This document shows, one piece after another, positions 1-6,454 of a DNA stretch of 13,988 nucleotides (position 1 is the first letter of the stretch; every line of letters starts with the position of its first letter). A program made the translations under genes and the position numbers. The stretch spans positions 1-13,988 of the forward strand of contig OMXX01000114.1 in assembly GCA_900315105.1 (NCBI GenBank). Direction: 5' to 3'. This stretch comes from an uncultured Prevotellaceae bacterium. Its GTDB lineage: Bacteria; Bacteroidota; Bacteroidia; Bacteroidales; Bacteroidaceae. The notes under the pieces were generated by a model that ran no database searches, was not told the origin of the DNA, and saw only the letters and a list, made by a program, of their open reading frames with translations.

Positions 1-1245
1 TGGCTCTCAACCCCACAACCCGGCCTGTTGGTGTCACAATTGGATGCAGCCTTGGCCCGCAAAGCCAATCGGGTCTGGATAGCCGAAATCCATGAGCCCA
101 AGGTGGCCGCTTATGCGCTCAGCCTCTTCTTTGACAAAGCATGGAATACGTCTTCTGTCACTTCAGATCATTTGGAGCGTCATCTCACTTCTTGGCTTTC
201 AGCCCAATTCGGACAAACCCTTGGTCAACGTCTGTTTCCCGTCATGCGGGAATATTATCGGTTGACAGCCATCCGCAAACCTGAGTTTATGGGCTGGAAT
301 CAACTCACTTCTGACAAGGACAACCCCAAAGTGAACGATACGGAATTCAGCACCGATGACTTCGGTAATGAGCTGGAACGCTATCTCTCTGATTTCAGAG
401 CCTTGAAAAACCGTGTGGATGAACTCTCGCAGGAAGTCCCAGCTCCTTTGCATGCTGCATTCTTCGCTGCTGTGGCTTTTCCGGTGAAGGCAGCGGAGGC
501 CATGGCGCGTAAACAGCTTTGTGCCCAGGAGTCTCGTGAGATCTCACGTCCTGGCACATTCCATCACGACGAGGAAGCCCTTGAGGCCGCCGCGGCAAGT
601 CTCGACGCCTATGACGACCTTTGCTCACTGTCGCAACAATATGACGCTTTGGAAGGTGGTAAATGGGCTGGGCTCATGAATATGTCACCCCGTAACCTGA
701 GCGTGTTCGCTTCTCCTTCGTTGCCCGACAATTTGTCGCAAAAAGAGCGTCGGCAGTATGGAGTTGGGATGGAGTTGAATTCACAATTTGATGCAGAGAA
801 TGCAACGGCCGCAACCGCCGCGCAATATGATCATTTTTCAGGTATGATTACCACCGTGCCCCTCTTGGGACATAGCCAGCGTGCTGTCAGAATGGCTGCC
901 GGTTCCAGTGTCGACTATAACTTTCATCTCTCCGGCCGTGGAGACGCCTTGCTCTATCTGGCCTTTGTTCCCGTCAGGCCTCAATCCAACGGCTCCATGC
1001 GGGTTAGCGTCTGCTTTGATGGAGGCAAGCCAATAGATATCGATCTTGCCTGCCCCCAAGGTACGGATGAATGGAAAAAGGCCGTTTTGCGAGGTCAACT
1101 GTTAAAGAAGATACCTTTGGCGGTAGATGGATACCGGTCAAACCATACTTTGCGGTTGACAGCCATTGACGACGGAGTGATGTTCGACCAATGGATGATC
1201 GACTTTGTTGACGACAGAACATTTTACATGATACCAACTAAATAG
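1..1245 (+). CDS. GH115 family glycoside hydrolase (xylan alpha-1,2-glucuronidase type), C-terminal part, 5' end outside window
   Basis: The reading frame is open from base 1, so the true start lies upstream; 414 residues are visible, roughly the C-terminal half of a family protein that usually exceeds 800 residues. Known GH115 enzymes remove (4-O-methyl)glucuronic acid side chains from xylan. Family landmarks, numbered from the first visible codon: RVWIAEIHEPK followed by FFDKAWN (about residues 24-49), YYRL..RKPE (about 85-95), the GGKW segment near 219-222, and a C-terminal beta-sandwich domain from about 255 to the end. That domain opens with a GMELNSQFDAEN stretch and closes with the typical DDGVMFDQWMIDF pattern. 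The catalytic centre is mostly upstream and cannot be judged here. The stop at 1243-1245 lies 6 bases before the hydrolase start, so the two are probably cotranscribed. Family assignment is fairly firm; the exact substrate is inference. Confidence 0.85.
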   Translation, partial: WLSTPQPGLLVSQLDAALARKANRVWIAEIHEPKVAAYALSLFFDKAWNTSSVTSDHLERHLTSWLSAQFGQTLGQRLFPVMREYYRLTAIRKPEFMGWNQLTSDKDNPKVNDTEFSTDDFGNELERYLSDFRALKNRVDELSQEVPAPLHAAFFAAVAFPVKAAEAMARKQLCAQESREISRPGTFHHDEEALEAAAASLDAYDDLCSLSQQYDALEGGKWAGLMNMSPRNLSVFASPSLPDNLSQKERRQYGVGMELNSQFDAENATAATAAQYDHFSGMITTVPLLGHSQRAVRMAAGSSVDYNFHLSGRGDALLYLAFVPVRPQSNGSMRVSVCFDGGKPIDIDLACPQGTDEWKKAVLRGQLLKKIPLAVDGYRSNHTLRLTAIDDGVMFDQWMIDFVDDRTFYMIPTK

Positions 1246-1251
1246 AATAAG

Positions 1252-2142
1252 ATGATGGATCGATTCAAAATCGTAGAAGGCTATATGCCTTTCCGTGGCT
1301 ATCGCACGTATTTTCGTGTTGTAGGAGAGTCCTCCCTGACAAAAGCCCCTCTGTTGCTGCTTCATGGTGGTCCGGGCAGTACACACAACTATTTTGAGCT
1401 GCTTGACGATATAGCCTCTACCGGCCGTCAGGTGATCAGCTATGATCAGCTTGGATGTGGATTATCCTATGTCGAAGGCCATCCAGAACTTTGGACACTT
1501 GATACCTGGCTGGATGAATTGGAGTCGCTGCGCCGATATCTCCATCTTGACACGCTTCACATCCTCGGACAGTCTTGGGGCGGCATGATGATAATAGCCT
1601 GGCTGATTGACAGGCATCCAGAGGGCGTCCGCTCGGCTATCCTTTCCAGCACCCTCTCTTCCAGTCGGTTGTGGGGACATGAACAGCATCGGTTGATTTC
1701 ATTCATGTCACCTGAGGACCAGGCTGCTATCAAGAAAGCTGAAGCGACCAAGGACTTTGAGTCGCAGGCCTACCTGACGGCCAATGACCACTATACCGAA
1801 CTTCATGCCTGCAGCATCACCCCCGACAGCCCTGAGTGCTTGCGTCGGAAGAAACGCTTTGGTACGGAGAGCTATCAAGTGGCGTGGGGACCCAACGAGT
1901 ACACGCCTTGGGGCAATCTGAAAGATTTTGACTATACGCCCCGTTTGGGTGAGATCTCCCAGCCCTGCCTGGTGGTCAGCGGCACTAACGATGAGTGCAC
2001 TCCGCTGCTGGCAAAAACCATGTACGACGGTATCAAGAACAGTTGTTGGGAACTCCTTGATGGTGCCCGCCACATGACTTTTGCTGACCAACCTGATAAT
2101 TATAGAAAAATCGTCGCTCAGTGGTGTGACAGGAATGATTGA
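1252..2142 (+). CDS. Alpha/beta hydrolase, proline iminopeptidase family (peptidase S33)
   Basis: This is a 296-residue alpha/beta hydrolase of the proline iminopeptidase / tricorn-interacting factor F1 type, which releases N-terminal proline or other residues from short peptides, or hydrolyses proline amides. Visible landmarks are the oxyanion motif HGGPG (38-42), YDQLGCG (64-70), the nucleophile elbow GQSWGG with Ser108, the acid Asp247 in SGTNDECTP, and the catalytic His274 in GARHMTF. The cap region between about 130 and 235 is of normal size. No signal peptide is seen, so it is probably cytoplasmic. Two consecutive ATGs (1252 and 1255) are possible starts; the first is used. It follows the GH115 gene by 6 bases and precedes the broken sialidase by 112 bases, so it sits in a nutrient-scavenging neighbourhood. 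The family is firm; the actual substrate is unknown. Confidence 0.9.
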   Translation: MMDRFKIVEGYMPFRGYRTYFRVVGESSLTKAPLLLLHGGPGSTHNYFELLDDIASTGRQVISYDQLGCGLSYVEGHPELWTLDTWLDELESLRRYLHLDTLHILGQSWGGMMIIAWLIDRHPEGVRSAILSSTLSSSRLWGHEQHRLISFMSPEDQAAIKKAEATKDFESQAYLTANDHYTELHACSITPDSPECLRRKKRFGTESYQVAWGPNEYTPWGNLKDFDYTPRLGEISQPCLVVSGTNDECTPLLAKTMYDGIKNSCWELLDGARHMTFADQPDNYRKIVAQWCDRND

Positions 2143-2254
2143 GATTCTTGCGCTGAGGTGCCCTAAAGGTGCCGTTGCTGTCTTTGAAATGATGATCTTA
2201 AAGCTAAAACTCTTCTGAGCGATATTTCCAAGTAATAACATAACTAAATACTAT

Positions 2255-3389
2255 ATGAACCGTATCAACAATCAATTTTTCATTGTAATCATGATTGTGA
2301 CGACGCTTCTCCCGTTATGGTCACCAGCACAGACTCCGATTACCCTTTTCCCGGCACAATCTGCCTCCGACTATCATCGCATACCCTCTCTCGTGCGCTT
2401 GAAAAACGGCACGTTGGTAGCCTATTCCGATCTTCGTATTCATGGCTCCGGCGACACTGGAGCAAATGCCATCGCTGTAGTGGCCCGGACTTCAACCGAC
2501 GACGGGGCAACTTGGGCTGACGAGGCAATAGCTATAGAGGGTGGAGGGGTCAACTTTGATTATGCCCACGGAGATGCTGCCACGGTGGTTGATCGTGAAA
2601 GCGGAAAAGTCTTAATGATGACAGCCTCGGGCACTACCGGATGGGGCAGTAGCTATAGAAAAGTTGTTCTTCTCCAGTGGGCGGATCATCCAAAGTACGG
2701 TTTGCAAGGCAGGCGACTATTATCGGATCTATGCCGGTGTGGACACCCGGCCTGGAGGAAGCCGTGTGGTCTACTCCGATGATCTTGGGGTGACTTGGAA
2801 TTATCTTGGTGGCGTTGCGGCTACCCCTGTACCAAACGGCGATGAATGCAAGGTGGAAGAACTGCCATCGGGCGATATTCTTTTCAGTTGTCGTCGTGTG
2901 TCGGGCACAGGACGTGACTTCAACGTCTTTACCTTCACAGACCGCGACAAGGCCGAAGGAGCTTGGGCTGAGGTGGCAACCTCAGGCTCCACCCATATTC
3001 CTGGCCAAACTTATGCCGCGACATGCAACGGTGAAGTACTTCTTGTTCCAGCTCTTAGACTGAGTGACCATCAACCGACTTATGTGCTGCTACAGTCGGC
3101 GGCTGCGTCGGCCAACCGTGAGCTTGTAAGCATTTACTACAAGGAATTGCCCGAATCCTATACTTCTCCCAATAGCTACGTTGATGGATGGGGCAAATAT
3201 CAGATTTCTACTACGACATCGTGCTATTCTACCATGGTACTTGACAGAAAAGGCAATATAGCTTTTCTTTACGAGGAAAACGCAAACGGAGGCTATGACA
3301 TTTTGTCCACCATCACCGGCAATGCTTATGCCTATAGGGCGAGCGACAAAGGAAAATACCACACAACCTCCGAGCCTTCCGCAAAATAG
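2255..3389 (+). pseudogene. Exo-alpha-sialidase (GH33), frameshifted with an apparent internal deletion
   Basis: Two overlapping frames together encode a secreted GH33 sialidase, which would cleave terminal sialic acid from host glycans. The first frame (2255-2782) starts with a Sec signal peptide ending near SPAQ (residue 26). It then has the YHRIP motif with Arg42, Arg61, the likely acid/base Asp67, and an Asp box STDDGATW (80-87). Homology stops at about GWGSSYRK (near 2662), after which this frame reads nonsense to its stop. Sialidase homology resumes in the third frame at FFSSGRI (2667 onward), with a second Asp box SDDLGVTW, the GDE.KVEEL..GDILFSCR segment carrying the expected Glu and Arg, and a C-terminal YSTMVLDRKGNIAFLYEE segment. 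From memory of the family, about 40-50 residues, including a central Asp-box stretch, normally lie between the two parts. So both a frame change and a deletion are likely. A sequencing or assembly fault is the main alternative. Confidence 0.82.
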
Positions 3390-3408
3390 AAGACACAGCT
3401 ATTGAGCC

Positions 3409-3469
3409 CAGGGCCACAATCCTCATTCTTATCTGTTCTTTTTGGAAAACAGCATGGCTTGTGGCCCTG
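3409..3469 (+). terminator. Nested inverted repeat, probable terminator after the sialidase
   Basis: An exact 11-bp inverted repeat, CAGGGCCACAA (3409-3419) and TTGTGGCCCTG (3459-3469), begins 20 bases after the sialidase stop. Its 39-base loop holds a smaller hairpin, CTGTT (3433-3437) with AACAG (3448-3452). The outer stem is GC-rich and is followed by AAATCAATTTT rather than a clean U-run. It could end the upstream transcription unit, or be a stabilising 3' structure or a protein site. Position and arm length support a real feature; the terminator role is inference. Confidence 0.5.
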
Positions 3470-3498
3470 AAATCAATTTTCTCCGCATAGAGCTTTTT

Positions 3499-3530
3499 TA
3501 GAACAACTCTGATAATCATTTTTTGTTCTA
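3499..3530. repeat. Inverted repeat TAGAACAA / TTGTTCTA
   Basis: Exact 8-bp arms at 3499-3506 and 3523-3530 are separated by 16 bases. A run of six T (3494-3499) leads into the left arm and four T (3521-3524) run into the right arm. This is weakly consistent with a terminator acting on transcripts from either side, or with a regulator site about 60 bases upstream of the promoter -33 element. No function can be assigned from sequence alone. Confidence 0.4.
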
Positions 3531-3579
3531 CAAATTTCTGAAGTTTGCGTACACATCAGCGTGTAAGTCCATCAAAAAA

Positions 3580-3594
3580 AACATTTGAAATGTT
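3580..3594. promoter_or_regulatory. 15-bp palindrome abutting the -33 promoter element
   Basis: The sequence is AACATTT, one G, AAATGTT: perfect 7-bp arms around a single centre base. Its right end overlaps the TTG -33 element at 3593-3595. A compact perfect palindrome there is what a dimeric DNA-binding regulator site would look like. The surrounding DNA is AT-rich, which raises the chance level, and no regulator gene is in the window to pair it with. Confidence 0.4.
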
Positions 3595-3623
3595 GTTTGA
3601 TACAAATATATTTTGTATCTTTG
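3593..3623 (+). promoter_or_regulatory. Bacteroidota-type promoter of the polysaccharide operon (TTG-N20-TATCTTTG)
   Basis: A -33 element TTG (3593-3595) is followed by 20 bases and a perfect match to the Bacteroidota -7 consensus TAnnTTTG, here TATCTTTG (3616-3623). Transcription would be expected to start near 3628-3631. This is the only promoter of this class I found with correct spacing outside coding sequence. It faces the flippase gene 455 bases downstream, so it is the likely promoter of the whole cluster. The consensus is established for the primary sigma factor of Bacteroides and relatives. Confidence 0.75.
3599..3619. promoter_or_regulatory. 21-bp inverted repeat overlapping the -7 box, possible operator
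   Basis: Perfect 8-bp arms GATACAAA (3599-3606) and TTTGTATC (3612-3619) flank five bases TATAT. The right arm covers the first half of the -7 box, so a protein bound here would compete with RNA polymerase. TTTGTATCTTTG is a common promoter spelling in this phylum, so part of the symmetry could be coincidental; the matching left arm is not required by the promoter. Confidence 0.45.
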
Positions 3624-3688
3624 CACCGCATTTTAGGAAAGGCAAGGGATAAAGGGATAGTTCTACGCTAACAAAGTAATAGTATTTT

Positions 3689-3730
3689 ATGGGTACATCG
3701 GTTCTACCCTCCCCCCCCGCCATGTCTTGA
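3689..3730 (+). other. Possible 13-codon leader ORF across a run of eight C
   Basis: An ATG at 3689, about 60 bases after the predicted transcription start, opens a short frame reading MGTSVLPSPPAMS and ending at TGA 3728-3730. The run of eight C (3711-3718) encodes part of the Pro-Ser-Pro-Pro segment. One extra C would extend the frame to about 40 codons; one fewer would extend it to about 21. Nothing in the sequence proves translation. It is listed because a proline-rich leader peptide with a slippage-prone tract in an operon leader could be regulatory. Confidence 0.2.
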
Positions 3731-3780
3731 CCATACATACAGCCCGTCGTTTTGACTCTGCGGATAATAATCTAAATACG

Positions 3781-3894
3781 GAGACAGATGAAGGAGTTTT
3801 TGCCCGATGATCTTCACATAGTAGATATGTGAGGGAGGAAAAATCGTAAACTATTTCTTTCCTTAGACACGGGTTATTTCTTCTCTTCTGTCTC
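3781..3894 (+). promoter_or_regulatory. Leader RNA long-range stem enclosing a hairpin
   Basis: GAGACAGA (3781-3788) is the exact reverse complement of TCTGTCTC (3887-3894), so the leader transcript could close a domain of about 114 nt. Inside it is a hairpin at 3811-3835 with core arms CACATA (3815-3820) and TATGTG (3826-3831) around a five-base loop. Counting the next outward pairs with two G-U wobbles, its stem reaches about 10 bp. No U-run follows, so this is not a simple terminator. I do not recognise it as any known riboswitch class. Confidence 0.3.
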
Positions 3895-3995
3895 AAATGA
3901 AAACAACTTGTTTTCCGAAGACGTGTCATTTATTCTGTTTTGTTGCTCGTCCCTATCTAATGCTCAATTACAAAATAAATTCCAATAAGTACTAT

Positions 3996-4017
3996 TTGCA
4001 GTCGCATTGCAGTCGCA
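3996..4017 (+). repeat. Exact 11-bp tandem duplication TTGCAGTCGCA x2
   Basis: TTGCAGTCGCA at 3996-4006 is repeated without interruption at 4007-4017. It lies 60 bases upstream of the flippase ATG, inside the operon leader. Such a duplication can change copy number by slippage and would alter leader length. Whether it varies between strains cannot be seen here. Confidence 0.6.
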
Positions 4018-4067
4018 AGCCATCAGCATGGCTGTTGCGGATAACAAACCTTGCTGTTGCAGATAAC
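4015..4067 (+). repeat. Hairpin and 22-base-period repeat just before the flippase start
   Basis: GCCAT (4019-4023) and ATGGC (4028-4032) form a hairpin with a four-base loop, and flanking GCAA and TTGC can extend it across a two-base bulge to 4015-4038. Overlapping this, GCTGTTGCGGATAAC (4031-4045) recurs with one change as GCTGTTGCAGATAAC (4053-4067), a period of 22. The second copy ends 11 bases before the ATG at 4078, where RNA structure could affect translation initiation. Confidence 0.4.
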
Positions 4068-4077
4068 TGTAAAATCA

Positions 4078-5619
4078 ATGAATCAGGAATCGAGAGTACG
4101 TAAATCCTTATTGAATGCCCGTGTTAATCTGGTGTTCTATTTCATTTTCGTCATTCTATCCTTCTTCTCGCGTAAGACCTTTTTGGAGTGTCTTGGTGCT
4201 GAGTTTATGGGTCTTAGCGGAACCCTTATCAATATCTTGGGATTTCTCAGTTTGGCTGAAATGGGAGTGGGGACAGCTGTGGCTTATAACTTATACAAGC
4301 CTCTTCAGCAAGGTAACAAAGAGCGGATTGAGGAACTGGTTTCGGTATTTGGCTATTTATACAACCGCATTGGATTATTCATCCTACTCGGTGCTGGCAT
4401 CGTTAGCTGTTTTATTCCGTTGATATTCAAGCATACAGAGTTCTCCTTTGGCTTGATCTATTTTGCATTTTTCTCTATCCTTATAGCCCAACTTTTCAGT
4501 TATTTCATCAACTACCGCCAGATTATTTTGACGGCGGATCAGAAAGGCTATCTGGTAACAGGATATCTGCAGGGTGCGCAGTTTTGTAAGATTGTCTTGC
4601 AAATGGCCATTGCTTATTACTGGGGAAACTATTATGCTTGGATAGCTCTTGAAGTTGTCTTTGGCTTTGTTGGATGCATTGTCCTGAATCGGAAGATAGA
4701 CCAAGTATATCCCTGGCTTAAAGCCTCGGTGAAGAAAGGAAAAAAGTTTTTTCCCCAGAATAAGCAGATCATTACCTATACCAAACAAGTATTTGTTCAT
4801 AAGATCAAGGACTTCCTCCTTAGTCAGAGTGACCAGATTCTTGTTTTTGCATTCGTATCTTTGAAAATGGTGGCCTATTATGGCAATTACACATTAGTGG
4901 TCAGCCGTTTGTCTGCCGCCTTCGATTCCGCTCTCAATAGCTTCAGTGCTGGTGTTGGCAATCTTGTGGCCGAGGGAAATAAGGAAAAGTCGATGTCGGT
5001 GTTTTGGGAGATTGTAGCTGTACGTTTTCTTGTCGGAGGTTTTGTCGTGTTCAGTGTCTTCAATCTGATAGAGCCATTTATCAGTTTGTGGCTGGGAAGC
5101 AAGTATATCCTTGACCGGGAAATTCTAATCTTGTTGATGATTACCATCTTCATCACGCAAACCCGTGGAGCTGTAGACATGTTCAATGGCGCTCATGGCC
5201 TTTATTCTGATACTTGGGCTGCATGGGCAGAGGCGATTCTTTTCTTGGCGGTAACTTTGGCCTTGGCACCCAAATATGGCATAGTAGGGATTTTGGCAGG
5301 CAAGATTGTGAGTCAGCTGCTGATTATTGTCATTTGGAAGCCTATCTTCCTTTTTCGAAAGGGGTTTAAAGAGCCTATATCCAAATACTGGAAGAGAATT
5401 TCCATCTATTATCTATTGGCCATAGTTGGTATTGTTGGTGCTACAATCCTCTGCCGTCCGATTGTAAATTCTGCTTTTGGAGGAATCGTAAACTGGTGTG
5501 TGTCAGCTCTTGAGATTACTCTGCCATTTGCAGTCTTCTATATTGCCGTCTTATATTTCTTTGCTCCAGGAGCAAAACCTCTCTTCGTCAGATTGTATAA
5601 AATAGTCAGAAAGCAATGA
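4078..5619 (+). CDS. Wzx-type polysaccharide flippase (oligosaccharide repeat-unit transporter, MOP superfamily)
   Basis: The 513-residue protein has about 12-14 hydrophobic segments (for example near residues 15-32, 44-61, 98-116, 124-144, 165-203, 312-333, 347-362, 384-420, 440-458 and 475-497) and the overall look of the MATE/polysaccharide transporter superfamily. Such proteins flip undecaprenyl-linked repeat units from the cytoplasmic to the periplasmic face of the inner membrane. The N-terminal FLECLGAEFMGLSGT and GMGVGTA-like segments (38-48 and 60-67) are characteristic of the Bacteroidales versions. A TTG at 4051 is in frame, but the ATG at 4078 is preferred: the nine extra residues add nothing family-like and would begin in the leader repeat. 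It is the first gene after the promoter and ends in an ATGA overlap with the next glycosyltransferase, suggesting translational coupling. No polymerase gene is seen nearby. Confidence 0.9.
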   Translation: MNQESRVRKSLLNARVNLVFYFIFVILSFFSRKTFLECLGAEFMGLSGTLINILGFLSLAEMGVGTAVAYNLYKPLQQGNKERIEELVSVFGYLYNRIGLFILLGAGIVSCFIPLIFKHTEFSFGLIYFAFFSILIAQLFSYFINYRQIILTADQKGYLVTGYLQGAQFCKIVLQMAIAYYWGNYYAWIALEVVFGFVGCIVLNRKIDQVYPWLKASVKKGKKFFPQNKQIITYTKQVFVHKIKDFLLSQSDQILVFAFVSLKMVAYYGNYTLVVSRLSAAFDSALNSFSAGVGNLVAEGNKEKSMSVFWEIVAVRFLVGGFVVFSVFNLIEPFISLWLGSKYILDREILILLMITIFITQTRGAVDMFNGAHGLYSDTWAAWAEAILFLAVTLALAPKYGIVGILAGKIVSQLLIIVIWKPIFLFRKGFKEPISKYWKRISIYYLLAIVGIVGATILCRPIVNSAFGGIVNWCVSALEITLPFAVFYIAVLYFFAPGAKPLFVRLYKIVRKQ

Positions 5620-6434
5620 AAATCTCTGTAATAACAGTAAATTTCAATAACAAATCCGGCCTCGAGGCCACGATCAAGAGCGTTATCGGTCAGAGGTTCA
5701 AAGATTTTGAGTTCATCATAATAGACGGGGGCTCAACCGATGGCAGCAAGGAGGTTATAGAATCATACCAGAGCAGTATTGATTACTGGGTCAGTGAGCG
5801 CGATAAGGGTGTATATAATGGCATGAATAAAGCTATTGCCGTTGCGAAAGGAGAGTATTCGATCTTTATGAATTCAGGCGATTGCTTTTATAGTGAAACT
5901 GTGCTGGAAAAAGTGTTTGTCAATCATCCCGATGCTGACTTCATTGCGGGAAACTACAAAGATGGAGAGGTATTGAAGAAGAGTCCTCAAACGCTTACAT
6001 TCAATTATATGTTTGAAACAGCCATTTGCCATCAAGCCGTTTTTATCCGCACTTCTTTGTTGAAGGCGAATCCTTATAATGAAACATACCGCATTGCAGC
6101 TGACTGGGCAGAAATGTTTGATGAACTGATTCTCAGAAACGCAAGCTATACTTATCGCGATGTTATAGTGGCCTCATTACAGCCCAATGGCATTTCCAAA
6201 AAGGGTTGGAAGGAGCTGACGGCTGACAGAGACCGGCATTTCAAAGAAGTATTACCTGTCCGTCTTTACGATTCGCTTAAACAGGATCGTATTCAAAAAC
6301 GCATGTCTGCCCAACAAGGCGAGTTATTTGAGAAAATCCTATATCTGTCGTCAAGTCCCAAGATGATGGCAGTTGTCAACACCGTTGTCTCACATCTTTA
6401 CAATTTCCTTGTTCGCCGAAACAAGGGAAAATGA
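5616..6434 (+). CDS. Glycosyltransferase family 2 (WcaE/WcaA-like)
   Basis: This 272-residue GT-A fold enzyme would add one sugar from a nucleotide-sugar donor to the growing lipid-linked repeat unit on the cytoplasmic face. It shows the N-terminal strand ISVITVNFNN, the nucleotide-binding IIDGGSTDGS (35-44), and the ERDKGVYNGMNKAI segment (61-74). The metal-site position reads NSGD (86-89) instead of the usual DxD; this is typical of the WcaE-like branch, where LNSGD is the norm, so it is not a defect. A later ICHQAVFIR segment also fits this branch. The start codon overlaps the flippase stop (ATGA at 5616-5619). The sugar and linkage cannot be predicted. Confidence 0.9.
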   Translation: MKISVITVNFNNKSGLEATIKSVIGQRFKDFEFIIIDGGSTDGSKEVIESYQSSIDYWVSERDKGVYNGMNKAIAVAKGEYSIFMNSGDCFYSETVLEKVFVNHPDADFIAGNYKDGEVLKKSPQTLTFNYMFETAICHQAVFIRTSLLKANPYNETYRIAADWAEMFDELILRNASYTYRDVIVASLQPNGISKKGWKELTADRDRHFKEVLPVRLYDSLKQDRIQKRMSAQQGELFEKILYLSSSPKMMAVVNTVVSHLYNFLVRRNKGK

Positions 6435-6454
6435 ACAAATAGCTATCAACCTTC

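Larger units (their letters stand above)
3390..4077. other. 688-base non-coding region: operon boundary, promoter and long leader
   Basis: No open frame in this stretch resembles a protein family. It contains, in order, the nested inverted repeat, a second inverted repeat, two adjacent palindromes around the promoter, and a leader of about 450 nt. The leader carries a short possible ORF, a long-range stem and small repeats, each listed separately. Bacteroides capsule operons usually have a UpxY-type antiterminator gene and a leader at this position; no such gene is present here. A 68-codon frame starting at 3897 has no recognisable features and overlaps the flippase start. Confidence 0.7.

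Noticed and set aside
86..89. Suspicion that NSGD at residues 86-89 of the GT2 encoded at 5616-6434 is a broken metal site
   Set aside because: The WcaE-like branch of GT2 normally has LNSGD at this position, so it is a family trait and not a mutation (coordinates here are protein residues).
2179..2186. TGTCTTTG before the sialidase as a possible -7 box
   Set aside because: Second base departs from TAnnTTTG and the nearest upstream TTG at 2148-2150 is 28 bases away, beyond normal spacing.
1708..2241. 177-codon frame on the minus strand
   Set aside because: Lies antisense to the S33 hydrolase, whose catalytic residues are all in the plus frame; the product has low-complexity composition and no recognisable family.
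3687..3929. 80-codon minus-strand frame in the leader region
   Set aside because: Composition rich in Arg and Ser without family features; no promoter of the Bacteroidota type seen upstream on that strand.
4051..4077. TTG at 4051 as flippase start
   Set aside because: It would add nine residues unlike family N termini and would start inside the 22-base-period repeat; the ATG at 4078 is a better start.
3897..4103. 68-codon plus-strand frame in the leader
   Set aside because: No recognisable motif or signal, runs through the tandem repeats and overlaps the flippase start by 26 bases; more likely chance.
4856..4863. TATCTTTG matching the -7 promoter consensus inside the flippase gene
   Set aside because: No TTG at the right distance upstream and it lies in the middle of a coding sequence.
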